Shown piece by piece: positions 39,593 to 48,634 of a stretch of DNA of 64,000 bases. The stretch is from Castanea sativa (Eukaryota > Streptophyta > Magnoliopsida > Fagales > Fagaceae). The stretch lies in the NCBI RefSeq assembly GCF_040712315.1, contig NC_134013.1, positions 4,623,001 to 4,687,000 on the forward strand, in the 5' to 3' direction. Positions within the stretch are counted from its first letter, which is position 1. Each line of letters begins with the position of its first letter. The notes under the pieces were generated by a model. The model searched no databases, was not told where the DNA came from, and was given only the letters and a program-made list of their open reading frames with translations. The position numbers and the translations under genes are program-made.

Positions 39593-42500
39593 TAAGTACA
39601 TAGTAGATAAAGAATATCGTGCACCCTTGATGTGATGATCACTCCATTAGTATAAGTGTTTGTGAAGCGTGAGAGGTAAGGGTCGGGGTTCAAGTCTTTA
39701 AGAGGAAGTTTCACACACATATACACATAAATTAAGATATAGTAGAATTTTTATCTTGTATTAAAAAAAAAAAAAAGTAAAGAATAAAAAAAGAATATTT
39801 AAATGAAGTAGTGAAAAATAGAAATTATGATCTTGGGTTTATTATAAAGTGAAATGGTATAATAGGTAATGTTTTAGATAGTAAAAATAGATGTTTTTAT
39901 GTAAGAGTTTGGCTTACCTTCAGTAATTTTTTAATTAAAATCTCCTTTTATTTTAGTGAAAAACTGTCACATTATACACAAATTAAATAAAATATGGAAA
40001 TTAAAATACACTACCACTTGCTATTGTATATTTAAAACAAAAGAACATATCCAATTAAAAAAGTATTGAAAGTAAGCCAAACTCTTTAAGTAAACCGGAA
40101 TGTGAATAATAATCGGTAAGCTTTAACATTTTGAACTCTAGCTAAAGCCCCAAATCCATCTATATTTTGTTGCACCACAACAAGACTACGTAGTGAAAGT
40201 TTTACGATTTTCATTGCAGCAACTGATCTCATTGACAGCAAACAAGTCCAAGCCATCATCGGAGCACTGACAATTCAAGAAGCTGCTCTAACCTCTGACA
40301 TGAGCAAAACCACTAAGAATATCCCTATCATATCCTTAACTTCACCAGCAATAGTAGCAGCACTAGTACCATTTCAACCACCATTTTTCATTCAAATGGC
40401 AAACGATGTCACCCTCCACATGCAGTGTATTGCCGCCATTGTAGGTCAGTTTAAGTGGCAAAAGGTGACAACTATATATGAAAACAACAATGGGGTTTCC
40501 TCTGAATCAGCAACATTGACTCTCCTTTTCGATTCACTTCAAGCTGTTGGCTCAAGAATCGAACACCACTCAACTATACCTTCGTTATCTTCTGTGTCAG
40601 ACCCGAAAGCAACTGTCGAGGAAGAGCTCAAGAAGCTAAGGAGCAAAAACAACAGGGTCTTCATAGTTGTACAATCTTCTTTAGAGCTAGCTATTTTGCT
40701 TTTTCAGAAAGCAAACCAAATGGGTATGATGAAGAAAGGTTACGTTTGGATTATAACTGATGAGATTGCAAGCCTTCTCGATTCCCTTGATTCTTCTATC
40801 AACTATAACATGCAAGGTGTACTTGGTTTTAAAACCAATTTTGTGTATTCCACTGAAGCTTTCAAACAGTTTAAAACCAAATTTCGAAATAAGTATGGAT
40901 CAGAGTACCCTGAAGAAGAGAATGCTAACCCAAGTGTTTTTGCACTTAGAGCCTATGATGCAACTTGGGCTATCGCTCATACCATTAACAAATTAGGAAG
41001 TGTTACTTCGGAAAAATTACTAGAAAGTAATTTTGATGGTCTAAGTGGGAAGATAAGTTTCAAGAATGGTACATTGTCACAATTACCAATATTTCGGATC
41101 ATAAATGTGGTTGGCAAAAGCTACAGAGAGATAGGATTTTGGTCACCAAAATTGGGTTTCTCAGAGAACTTCATCGAACATGATAGCATGGAAGTAAAAA
41201 TTGTTAATTCTAGTGGAATTTTGGGCCCAATGTTTTGGCCAGGTGGATCACTGACAGTTCCAAAGGGATGGGCTAGCAATGATGAGGATAAACCATTGCA
41301 AATAGGTGTTCCTGCCAAGGGTGCCTTTAATCAGTTTGTGAGAGTGAGTTATGATCAGGAATTGAATAGAACATTTGTCTCTGGGTTTTCAATTGATGTG
41401 TTCGAAGCAACTGTGAAGCGTCTCCCTTATGAATTGCCTTATACTTTTGTTCCATTCTATGGATCATATGATGAAATGGTGCAACAGGTTTATTACAAGG
41501 TATGTTCCTACACCCCTTCCCTCCATTTGAGTACGAATTTTTATTTTGTGTAACAAGTACATATAACAATGGACCTCACAATTGTGAAACATATTCTCGT
41601 GTGAGATAGATATTATATATTTTTATTACACTAAATATCACATGATCTTATAGAATCTCTACATCTCATACATGCAAGTATAGGACCGACACACTTGTTA
41701 CAAGAAGATGGCTCCATAAAATGGGTGAAATGGAATATTAATTGTTTCATCCAGACTAATTTCATAATGGTTTAAGTGCAACTGTGCAAACAAATCCTAT
41801 TAATTGATATGGATTATCATCAACCACACTTAATTTTTTGGCTAAAGTCAAGCAAACCTTACTTTTTAAATCCTTGTGGTTAACCATTATATTAGACTTC
41901 CACTTCTTTTAAATTTTAATGGATAGAAAATGACCACATGGTGCTCAATTATTGTGTGCACTTACTTTGGTTGACATGGTGCTCAATTGATCATTTTTCA
42001 TTTATTAATAAAAGTGAACAAATTGTAACAAATGGGTCCATCGTGTAATTTTAATTGGTACATGATTTTTTTTTTTTTTTGTTGAGGTAAATTGGCATTA
42101 ATGAATTTAAAAGGTCAATTGTATAATATATGGAGTGTTTGATAATGATTGGTACCACGTTTCTTAAAAAAAAAATTAATACCGCGAAAAAATTCTAAAC
42201 TCTAAAAATAAGAACCACTATTTCTCCAATCTACAAGTGCCCTTGCTACATTGATGAACACAATCTTATGAAATTATACTACCATTTTAAATCATGTTTG
42301 ATGGTTAAACATCCAGTTCTGAAATTCTGTATATAATTCTAGTTACTATTTTTTTTTAATAGGGCTTGGATGCATCAGTTGGTGATGTAGAAATAATGCC
42401 AGATCGATTTCAATATTGTGAATTCACACAACCTTATGTTGAATCTGGACTTGTGATGGTGGTCACAATCAAACCAGATAATTTGAAAGGGATTTGGTTG

Positions 42501-44742
42501 TTCACGAAGGCTTTCACAAAAAAAATGTGGCTATTGATGGTGACACTGCACCTGTTCATAGGGTTTGTAGTTTGGTTAATTGAACGCGGAGGTAACCCTG
42601 AGTTTGAGGGGATTGCGGCTATGCTTTGGTTCTCCATCACCGTCCTCTTCTTCATGCAAAGTAAGCCTCCATTAAACTTATAGTTATATACAATGAAATA
42701 CTAATTTGAAAACTGATATATTTATATGTTTACAATGTACTTGCAATGTAAACTTATATTATAAACACACACAAAATGGTAAATGTTGTACATATTAGAA
42801 ACAATGGTAAAGATTGTAAACATTTTTACAAATGTATATAACATTTGTCACTTTTTGTATGTTTACAATTTAAATACAAAATTTTTTCTTTGAAAAATGT
42901 TGAATATTCATGTTTGAGTATTGTATGTAACTAATTAAGTAGAAAACTCCCACGATTAGTAATATTTAGAAAAGTGAGTGGTTAAGATAATGTTTTTAGC
43001 TTAATAGGATAAGGTGACATCTAGAATTTTGTATCAAAGCTTTACAAAAAATACTCTCTAGCTAAAATGTTAACTCAAAAGCTAGCTTCTATAAGCCAAA
43101 CTTCTATGACCTTAAGTTTTATTTTTGTTTGATACAAGGTTACTAGAGATTCTGATACTACTAATGTACTTTCACTAGCACCATTCTTTTATGCAAAGCT
43201 TTAATTTGGCTCCATTGTATTTAAACAGGAGAAACAATTAAGAACAATTGGTCTCGTTTAGTGTTGGCACCTTGGTTTTTAGTGATTCTACTTGTGTCAG
43301 CTAGTTTCACAGCAAGCCTCACTTCCAGAATGACTGTGTCTCAGTTTGAACCTTCTGTGCCGGACATTGAGACACTTCAGAGAACAAATGCAAAGGTTGG
43401 GTGCAATGGAAATTCTTTTATTGTAAGATTTTTGACCAATATGTTAAAATTTAAGGCAGAGAATATTGTGAAAGTTAAGTCCATGGTCGACTATGAAGAT
43501 GCATTTAATAGAGGGGGAATTGCAGCTGCTTTCTTTGTTGTCCCACATGCCAAAGTCTTCCTCGCAAAATTCTGCAAGGGCTACACCACAACAGGACCAA
43601 CTTTCAAGCTAGGCGGTTTAGGCTTTGTAATTTCCTCTCCTCTATCTTTTCTTTTGGGCAATTAGACTTTTTTTCCCTATCTATAGTGCAGTTGTAATTA
43701 AACTTGTAATGTCTTTCTAAACTATAAAATTAAATACTATCCCTCATAAATATTGGTAAAGTAATAAACACTTTTCCCCTATTGACATTAGGAAAACATT
43801 AATTTTTACCAAAATATTCAAACCATACTTTTTGATTTTTACTTTTTACTTTTTCTTTAAATTTAACTGGTTTTCTAATGGGATGAGCTATAATGCTTAT
43901 CTATATCCATTTGGTCGGTTATCAAAAATATCCATTCAGTCCATTTTGGAAAGATTGAGCCTTAAATTGATTCTTTTTGTAAGTTTCCGTTTTAATTTTG
44001 TTCTCAAAAATTCGTTTTCTTTTTCTTAATTTTTGAGTTGAAAAGTATGAAATTTTATCCTATTTGGTCCAAACTCTTTAGTTTTGAGGTAAGAAATACA
44101 AACAAAATAGACATTAGAAATTAGAGATATAAAAATGATAAATATTCACAAGATTACCTTATATTTGGAAGAAAAAAAAAATTATAAACTTAATGTAACA
44201 TGATATATGTGTTTCATGGAATGGAGGTGTAATTTTTTATTTTAATATTCTTGAATGTGTTCAAATTAGTTAACCAATTATAGTATATCAATTTTCGTTC
44301 TACGTCTCAGGTTTTCCCAAAGGATTCGCCTCTAACTATTGACATTTCAAAGGCAATTCTTGAAGTGATACAGAGTGGAGAACTGCAACAATTAGAGAAT
44401 AACTTGCTCTCCTCTAATAATTGCTCCTCTTGGATTGACTTAAACAATAACCCAGAATTAGGTCCCGAGCCTTTCTATGGCCTATTTTTGGTTTCAGGTA
44501 GCATTTCTGCATTTGCATTCTTAATAATCACAGTGCATCTAGTGCGAAGCCGTCAGCTGAACTTGCATCTCACATCAACAACACTTATAGGTACTAGAGT
44601 TTGGATATGGGCAATTATATTTCTTATTCGAACTAATTTAAAATTTCAATTTACAAACAGAAGGAGGAGCTCTATCATCCCAGATCCTGGGGAAGAGCTC
44701 AATGAGATAAAGCCAACTTGTGTTGTTGTTGCTGTACCATGA
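13998..44742 (+). CDS. GLR: Glutamate-receptor-like cation channel, clade II type, five exons
   Basis: Plant GLRs are amino-acid-gated, Ca2+-permeable channels in the plasma or internal membranes. Exons: 13998-14274, 40220-41499, 42363-42660, 43229-43626, 44311-44742. All junctions are GT/AG, and phases match to give 2685 nt, 894 residues, which is normal for the family. Order: signal peptide (1-22), amino-terminal receptor (ANF) domain (about 45-400), S1 ligand lobe, M1 (574-594), pore loop M2 (602-618), M3 (630-652), S2 lobe, M4 (807-829), short Arg-rich tail. The M3 signature reads ASFTASLTSRMTVSQ. An in-frame upstream Met at 13932 would bury the signal peptide, so 13998 is preferred. Intron 1 is about 25.9 kb because of nested transposons, so automated annotation may split this gene. 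The frame shows no lesion; expression cannot be judged from sequence. Confidence 0.9.
14775..14936 (-). mobile_element. tRNA-derived SINE with 11-bp target-site duplication
   Basis: Read on the minus strand, the head has a Pol III A box (TTAGCTCAGCTGGT) and B box (GGTTCAATCCC) at tRNA-like spacing. A short body and a T run on the plus strand (poly-A tail) follow. CACCATAAATA occurs at 14764-14774 and 14937-14947, directly flanking the element. The paralogous intron near 56190-56215 lacks it. It lies in the antisense orientation in GLR intron 1. Confidence 0.93.
15646..15770 (+). pseudogene. Captured GRF-type zinc-finger gene fragment inside the Mutator-like element
   Basis: From the ATG at 15646 the frame reads MSSSGSLRKRGPT, a stop, then FCSEKP and NPGRRFYGC followed by another stop. 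The spaced Cys residues and the GRRFYGC ending match the plant GRF zinc finger, a small module common in plant genes and transposons. Two premature stops make it non-functional as read. Downstream, about 15775-15900 encodes a hydrophobic stretch, as in small GRF-plus-membrane-segment proteins. Confidence 0.65.
16519..16754 (+). mobile_element. Left end of a CACTA (En/Spm-type) transposon
   Basis: It begins CACTACAAAAAAATCG, the hallmark terminus of CACTA elements. It continues with subterminal short repeats of the CGCTATTATAGG type in both orientations, as in the family. It sits inside the right inverted repeat of the Mutator-like element and is cut off by the gypsy LTR at 16755. I could not find its right terminus (...TTGTAGTG). 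Confidence 0.7.
16755..17394 (+). repeat. 5' LTR of the Tat-type element
   Basis: It starts TGTACGGTTCGGG after the CACTA fragment and ends near ...GGGTACGCACA, with the primer-binding-like site starting at about 17396. A TATA-like CTATAAATAA at about 17144-17153 would be its promoter. Confidence 0.75.
17457..19001 (+). pseudogene. Gag of the Tat-type element (one in-frame stop)
   Basis: The frame from Met 17457 begins with a Gly/Arg/Glu-rich segment. It is followed by the retrotransposon gag domain (PFNSYDGKMDPVEHVSHYIQ, LRWFNGLRK, GARETLRSYANRYWELYNE). A TGA at 18393-18395 interrupts the frame. The same frame continues from 18396 with RRPPEDMRRLIRCIEEYKRL and a CxxHxxxGHxxxxC zinc-knuckle-like segment (CTYHKDKGHTTEQC). 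The frame is lost near 18985. Starts upstream of 17457 lie in the LTR and primer-binding region and are unlikely to be used. Confidence 0.85.
19049..19525 (+). pseudogene. Retroviral-type aspartic protease of the Tat-type element
   Basis: The frame contains VLIDQGSGAEVMYP, the active-site region in the form typical of Tat/Athila proteases. A TAG at 19253-19255 follows, and then YTAILGRPWIH, the conserved ILGR segment. The break at 19253 and the stop at 19523 make it inactive. Confidence 0.82.
19592..21382 (+). pseudogene. Reverse transcriptase, RNase H and second RNase H of the Tat-type element
   Basis: The reverse transcriptase motifs include WRVCVDFTDLNRACPKD, MNPFGLKNAGATYQRMM and the catalytic VYIDDMVVKS at about 20227-20256. 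Stops at 20063-20065 and 20390-20392 interrupt the frame. RNase H remnants follow at about 20650-20960. The 3' part (21060-21350) has VFVDGVSSALGAGAGIVV, NKVQYEAQLVGLR and YSDSRLVVNQVQG, matching the archaeal-type RNase H that Tat elements acquired. Confidence 0.88.
21784..22473 (+). pseudogene. Integrase of the Tat-type element
   Basis: The frame holds the second half of the zinc-binding domain (CERCQKHA). The catalytic core follows: first Asp in WGLDIVGPFP, second Asp in ISDNGLQFD, and a distorted third region (SNGQAKVTNKAI where the family has SNGQ.E..NK). The third acidic residue is replaced by Lys. The frame is shifted relative to the reverse transcriptase, and the N-terminal His pair lies upstream, separated by a TGA at 21778-21780. 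Confidence 0.87.
22866..23760 (+). repeat. Tandem repeat of about 72 bp in the Tat-type element, about 12 copies
   Basis: A unit containing GGTGGAAACCTAATTTCAAA, TTTTATCTAAGGACAGAAAC and CTGTTCCCGGTTCGATCTCC recurs about 12 times, with the GGTGGAAACC phrase spaced about 60-73 bases apart. Copies differ by substitutions. The position, between integrase and the antisense ORF, is where Tat/Ogre elements usually carry satellite-like repeats. Confidence 0.93.
24335..25505 (-). pseudogene. Antisense ORF of the Tat-type element, downstream part, with an apparent intron
   Basis: This is a minus-strand gene opposite to gag-pol. Coding order: 25242-25505 (QTPPSPHTGHAKKKQRV onward), then about 25113-25240, an apparent 79-bp intron at 25034-25112 (donor GTAATT, acceptor ATCAG), then 25033 down to 24335. 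The last part is a long Ala/Lys/Glu coiled coil (RLAAERKLAEAEDKLGEVE) followed by a Pro-rich acidic tail. Tat-lineage elements such as Grande and RIRE2 are known to carry an antisense ORF here; its function is unclear. The frame between 25242 and about 25200 is uncertain. The upstream part lies at 30012-30344, beyond the solo LTR. Confidence 0.7.
25511..30011 (-). mobile_element. Large solo LTR (4.5 kb) inserted in the antisense ORF
   Basis: It starts TGTCATGACCCAAACCC and ends AATTGGGTCGGGGTGTTACA, i.e. TG...CA with short inverted ends. The flanks read CTGAT (left) and TCGAT (right), an imperfect 5-bp duplication. Removing it with one flank copy restores a continuous reading of the antisense ORF. 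No gag-pol sequence is found inside. Length and phrases such as GAGCTACACAGCTCAGTAAG suggest a Tekay/Del-type chromovirus LTR. Orientation is uncertain. It contains (TG)n(TA)n at about 26,220-26,288 and a (TA)n run at about 29,772-29,820. Confidence 0.62.
30012..30344 (-). pseudogene. Antisense ORF of the Tat-type element, upstream part
   Basis: The minus-strand frame (LVDNPLLSYIDVRHTNFLPP, then an acidic EAEADQDADMVTRRK stretch) ends at the solo-LTR boundary after PQGKD. It continues in frame at 25505 as QTPPSPHTG when the LTR and one flank copy are removed. Minus-strand sequence from 30345 to about 30760 probably holds further upstream exons, but I cannot define them. Confidence 0.65.
32291..35206 (-). 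pseudogene. Copia integrase, reverse transcriptase and RNase H remnants
   Basis: In coding order: GAG-pre-integrase (SSNDVYLWHLCLGHINSKRI), CESCLEGKMTKRPF, integrase core (HTDVCGPMS, FTDDYSKYGYVYL, RFDQGGEYL, TPQQNGVAERRNRTLL), reverse transcriptase (CKWVYKRKRG, FKARLMVKGYTQKEGIDYDE, KMSIYGLKQASRLWN, VLYVDDI), and the RNase H end (HIIRDIIVQGDVVIVKI, NLANPFTKTLPQ). Stops and frame changes occur throughout, for example at 34871-34900, 34600-34650 and around 33500-33580. Confidence 0.88.
35127..35375 (+). mobile_element. Tourist-like MITE inside the copia element
   Basis: It has the same terminal phrases as the copies at 12806 and 58017 (ACGTTTGGATAG at left, CTATCCAAACAGACCC at right) and the TTTTCAGTTTTCAG tract. 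ATAG flanks it at 35123-35126 and 35376-35379. It interrupts the minus-strand GAG-pre-integrase frame. Confidence 0.78.
35690..36667. repeat. Minisatellite with ATGACCAAAATACCCCC units of about 27-30 bp
   Basis: Tens of diverged units of the form AAAATGACCAAAATACCCCCAAAACCT follow one another. The array resumes at about 38195-38240 after an LTR element. Reverse-strand phrases in the preceding 35500-35600 stretch (GGGGTATTTGGGTTATTTTT) are the same unit in inverted orientation. Confidence 0.9.
36668..38194 (+). mobile_element. Non-autonomous LTR element of the CCGAGGA family
   Basis: It is flanked by ACCCC (36663-36667) and ACCCT (38195-38199). The first 160 bases (36668-36830) are nearly repeated at 37395-37558, where a full 800-bp LTR (37395-38194) starts TGTGGGTGAAAAGG and ends CCTTACA. 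A purine-rich AAGGGGCTATCT lies just before the second copy. The best reading is a 5' LTR truncated by an internal deletion, a short non-coding interior, and a complete 3' LTR. No protein-coding domain is present. Confidence 0.75.
38317..38366. repeat. ATT trinucleotide microsatellite
   Basis: About 16 TTA/ATT units with two interruptions (GTT, ACT). Confidence 0.9.
38589..40219 (+). other. GLR: 3' part of GLR intron 1, native sequence
   Basis: It aligns closely with 56471-57742 in the duplicated copy, so it is original intron sequence. It contains a (TC)n run at about 39555-39589 that is shorter in the other copy. It ends TTTTCATTGCAG before exon 2. No other gene is seen. Confidence 0.75.
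40220..41499 (+). CDS. GLR: GLR exon 2: most of the receptor domain and start of the S1 ligand lobe
   Basis: It encodes residues 93-519. It carries the ANF-receptor domain (SKQVQAIIGALTIQEAALTS, FKWQKVTTIYENN, FALRAYDATWAIAHTINKLG, FDGLSGKISFKNG) and the start of the ligand-binding lobe (LQIGVPAKGAFNQFVRVSYD, FSIDVFEATVKRLPYELPYT). The donor is TACAAG|GTATGT. The frame is open throughout. Confidence 0.93.
42363..42660 (+). CDS. GLR: GLR exon 3: end of S1, M1 and pore loop
   Basis: It encodes residues 520-618. GDVEIMPDRFQYCEFTQPYV and ESGLVMVV are the conserved S1 end. KMWLLMVTLHLFIGFVVWLI is M1, and AAMLWFSITVLFFMQ is the re-entrant pore segment. Junctions are AATAG|GGCTTG and ATGCAAA|GTAAGC. 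Confidence 0.93.
43229..43626 (+). CDS. GLR: GLR exon 4: M3 gate and most of the S2 lobe
   Basis: It encodes residues 619-751. RETIKNNWSRLV leads into M3 with the gate signature SASFTASLTSRMTVSQFEP (the animal counterpart is SYTANLAAF). S2 follows with [33 protein letters not shown] and FKLGGLGF. Junctions are AAACAG|GAGAAA and GGCTTT|GTAATT. Confidence 0.93.
44311..44742 (+). CDS. GLR: GLR exon 5: end of S2, M4 and cytosolic tail
   Basis: It encodes residues 752-894 and TGA. VFPKDSPLTIDISKAILEVI is the conserved S2 end and YGLFLVSGSISAFAFLIITV is M4. The tail contains a second hydrophobic stretch (WIWAIIFLIR) and an Arg cluster. The hydrophobic stretch could be an unspliced short intron rather than protein: the retained sequence TAGGTACTAGAG...CAAACAG could contain one, but no clear donor/acceptor choice is forced by the reading frame. 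Confidence 0.88.
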   Translation, partial: VFPKDSPLTIDISKAILEVIQSGELQQLENNLLSSNNCSSWIDLNNNPELGPEPFYGLFLVSGSISAFAFLIITVHLVRSRQLNLHLTSTTLIGTRVWIWAIIFLIRTNLKFQFTNRRRSSIIPDPGEELNEIKPTCVVVAVP

Positions 44743-45644
44743 TGTTTTCACAAATTTTGTGTATACAATTACTTTGTACTTTGTTGATGTTTGTGTTAGT
44801 ATCAATATGAAATTACTTGATTTGTTAAAAGCGTGACAAGTGGAACAACAGGGATATTACTGATCTCAAAAGCATATCAAGAGGACCAAGACTACGTAAT
44901 ATTAGAGCCTGAGCAGCATTTTGAGATTGAGTTAACAATAATAGCTTTTCAGATTCTCTTTCAACCACAACTGCCCGTAATAGGACTGAAACTAATTTCT
45001 TTTATTTATTCATTCTCTAACTCTCTCTCTCTTTGGTCAAGCAAGAAAAGGTACATAGTACATTCAAAAGGAGCCCACATACAAAGATATAAGAAGAATC
45101 AAAAGTGAAAAATAAAAAATCGCATGAAGCAAATGTCATATAGCAAATTGACGATCAAAATTTATGAAAATGTAAAACACAGTCGTCCTCTAAACCACGT
45201 AAAATTTTACATAAAAAAAACTTTCTTATAGTTCATTGATAAATTAGTAAAACCAAGCTCAATATTTAGCGGTCACAAACACTGCATTGATCGCAAGCAA
45301 GCCTAAAGGCCATCCAACAAGTATCCGCGTTAGCACACCCTCCTATCATGATATCCAACCAATTTTTTCCTCTCGGTTAACACATTGTCCACAATTAAGA
45401 AATTGTATTCACGACCCAGCTAGACTTCCATAGTTTTATAATAGTGGTATTTTCCGTTACAATTGAATTCAAACACATGATTGTATTGACCGATGGACCA
45501 CAAACATTGTTACAATTTAAATTCAACCATATGCTTCATTGATCAAATGTAACCATAGTAGTGCACATCATATGATAAAAGTTGTATGACTAATCCCACT
45601 AATATAAACGTTTAAAACACAAAAATGAAATCATTCAATTTTTT

Positions 45645-45738
45645 TTTCCAAAATGAAGAATCATTCTTATGAACCCAACGAGAGGAACCGTGTCCTCCAA
45701 AATCTGGTCCTCCCAATCAACAAATTTCTCGTTGTCGT
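45645..45738 (-). pseudogene. DCL: Duplicated DCL exon 1, 3' piece
   Basis: It is nearly identical to the end of DCL exon 1 (11433-11526). Compared with the intact gene, the donor GT is replaced by a T run on the plus strand, so splicing from this exon is not possible. The piece is separated from the rest of exon 1 by the copia insertion at 45739-52267. Sequence at 44855-45644 corresponds to the 5' part of DCL intron 1 (10575-11432). Confidence 0.9.
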
Positions 45739-46067
45739 TGTTAAGAATATAAAGTGAGAGAGAGAACAAGACTAAACAGTCTGTATATTGATATATATTC
45801 CATGTGAATAACAATGTACAATAGAGAGCCTTATATAGGCTAAGTATGTGTGAAGTACAAGTGATATGAGTGTATTACAAGTAAAGTATATTGGGCTAAG
45901 TCTGACGGGCTAGACTAAACTAAGCTATATACTAACACCCCTCCTCAAACTCAAGGTGGCAAGGAGGAAGCCAACTGGAGTTTGGATATTAGATCTCAAA
46001 GACAACTACGTGGGTGAGTTTTGGTGAAGATATCAGTAGGTTGGTCGGTAGAGGAGATGGAGAATAA

Positions 46068-47749
46068 CTAGAGACTGCCTTTCTTGAGATGCTGGCGTGT
46101 GATGTGGCAATCGATCTCAATGTGCTTGGTGCGTTTATGGAAGACATTGTTATAAGCAATGTAGATAGCATTACGATTATCACAATAAAAAGGGGTAGCA
46201 GTGGGCTGTGGAGCATCCATGTCAGCTAAAAGCCATTGAAGCCAGACAAGCTCGCAGGTGGTGTCAGTAAGAGCACGATACTCAACCTCAGTACTGGAAT
46301 GGGAAACCGCATCCTGCTTCTTGCTACGCCATGAGATAAGAGAAGCACCCAATAGGAAACAAAAACCTATGATGGAGTATCGATCAATCGGATCACCTAC
46401 CCAATCCGCATTTGAATAAGCATGGAGTGCGAGAGAAGACCGAGAGGAGTAGTGAAGACCATGATAAAGTGTGCCCTTGACGTATCCAAGAATCTGAAGA
46501 ATAACAGCATAATGGACAGAATGAGGGATGTCCATGCACTTATTAACCATACTCATGGCATGTGAAATATCCGGGCGAGTGACAGTGAAATAGATCAGAC
46601 TACCAACTAGCTGACAATAACAAGTAGCATCTGATATAGGTTTACCATCTAAGGGTATGAGCTTGGCATTGTATTCCAAGGAAGTGGAAACAGTCTTGTT
46701 GTCTGTGATACTGGCCTTGGAGAGAAGGTCAGAAGCATATTTAGCTTGAGAAAGATAGTATCCATCAGAGGATAAGGTAACCTCAAGCCCAAGAAAATAA
46801 CCAAGAGTGCCCAAATCTTTCATCTCAAAATGCTGACTAAGGAAGTGCTGAAGAGAGTGAATACCTGCATAATCATCTCCAGTAATAATCATGTCATCAA
46901 CATAAAGAAGAATAGGAGTGATACCAGTAGAGGATCTTCGAACGAAGAGAGTAGTGTCATGAGGACTAGAAGTGAAATTTTGCTGAGCAACAACTGAGCT
47001 AAACTTTTCAAACCAAGCCCAATGAGCCTGCTTAAGGCCATAAAGAGCACAACGAAGGTGACAAACTTGACGGCTTGAGTGAGTATAACTAGGGGTGGTT
47101 GCATGTACACTTCTTCTTGGAGGTCTCAATTGAAGAAAGCATTCTTCACATCTATCTGATAAAGAGGCTAACGACGAATGACAACCATAGCAATGAGACA
47201 TCTGACAAATGTAAGGCGAGTAACAGGAGCAAAAATTTCCTCATAGTCAATGCCATATTCCTGAGTAAAGTCTTTGGCAACGAGGCGAGCCTTGTATCGT
47301 TCAACAAATCCATTAGCCTTGGTCTTGATCTTGTAAACCCACCTACAACCTACTATAGACTGACAAGGAGGCAAATCAACCATATCCTAAGTGTGATTTT
47401 TGTGAAGGACATCTAGTTCTTCGGACATAACTTGCTACCAAAGAGGGTTAGTATGGGCCTCACGATATGTGTGAGGATCATAGAGGGTGGCAAGAGCAAA
47501 AGAGCAGTGATAATAAGTGAGATAAGGAGGAGGAACGCTTACCCGAGTAGAGCGATGAAGGTCAGGACCAACAAGAGGCTCAGGGGATGGTGGTGCCACA
47601 AGATCCAAGACAGGCGGGTCATGTGCTAGGGACAAAACTAGAGATGAGTCGTCTAGAGAGGCAACCGATATTGAAGAATCCTCCATAAATTTAGGATAAA
47701 AAGGGAGGAAAAGATCAGTAAAAATGGGAGATTCTGAGGAAGAGGACAC
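46068..47749 (-). pseudogene. Copia reverse transcriptase and RNase H
   Basis: 47435-47749 is a Ser/Pro-rich linker. 47168-47383 begins the reverse transcriptase (CRWVYKIKTKANG, YKARLVAKDFTQEYGIDYEE). 46068-47201 continues after a frame change with CALYGLKQAHWAWF, LLYVDDMIITG, GYFLGLEV, then RNase H (AYSNADWVGDPIDRYSIIGF, SWRSKKQDAVSHSSTEVEYR, CDNRNAIYIA, HIEIDCHITRQHL). It is the best preserved retroelement coding block in the window, but the frame is still broken. Confidence 0.9.
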
Positions 47750-47766
47750 AAGAAACTACTGAAGAC

Positions 47767-48634
47767 TCATGAAAGGATGATGTTCTCATAACTCAACATG
47801 ACGGGAGACAAGGCGATGAATGATGGGGTCATAGCCAAGGAAGCAACAGAGACGAGCATGAGGCTGAAACTTTGTTCGTTCATGAGGAGAAAGAGAGACA
47901 ACACAAGCACAACAAAAAACTCGAAGAGATGAATAGATAGGGGTTTGACCCTAAAGGATCTCAAATGGTGATTTGTTGTGTGTGGTCGGTGATGGAACAT
48001 GATTAATGGTGTAAATAGTAGTGAGTGTTGCCTCACCTTAAAAGCGCTTAGAAATAGAGGCAGAAATGAGAAGGGTGTGGACAACACCAAGAATGTGATG
48101 GTGTTTTCGTTCTACACGACCATTTTGTTAAGAGGTGTAAGGACAAGACCGGTGGGGGAGGGTACCTTTGCTATCTAAAAAGGACAAGAACGATTTATCA
48201 TTATATTCTTGAGCATTATCTGACTGAAAGATCTTAACGGTGCGATTGAATTGTGTTTCAATCATTCTATGAAATGTTTGGTAAATGGACACAAGTTCAG
48301 ACATATGGTGAAGCAGATAAATCCAAGTATATCGAGAAAAATCATCTACAAATATGACAAAATATCAAGATCCCCCTTTAGTGGGAACTGGTACCAGACC
48401 CCAAATATCAGAATGTATAAGATTAAAAGGTGCAGAAGAAAAAGAGTCACTATTATTAAAGGGCAGTTTTGTTTGTTTGCCAAAATAACAAGGAAGTACA
48501 ATCAAATTTTGAAAACTGAATTGAACCTAAATGACCTTGAGAAGCTACCAACTAAAGACAAGATAAATATGTATGACCAAGACAAGCATGCCATAAATCA
48601 GGCAAGAGGGAGGTAGTAGCATCAGCAACAGAAA
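47767..48634 (-). pseudogene. Copia integrase (broken)
   Basis: Reading the minus strand from the solo-LTR edge gives, with frame changes, WHACLGH (zinc-binding), IHSDIWG, FVDDFSRYTWIYLL, FRSDNAQEY and QQNGRVERKHHHIL, which are the canonical copia integrase blocks. No single frame spans them. Confidence 0.82.

Noticed and set aside
48251..48616. Plus-strand open frame of 121 residues
   Set aside because: It is antisense to the copia integrase blocks read on the minus strand.
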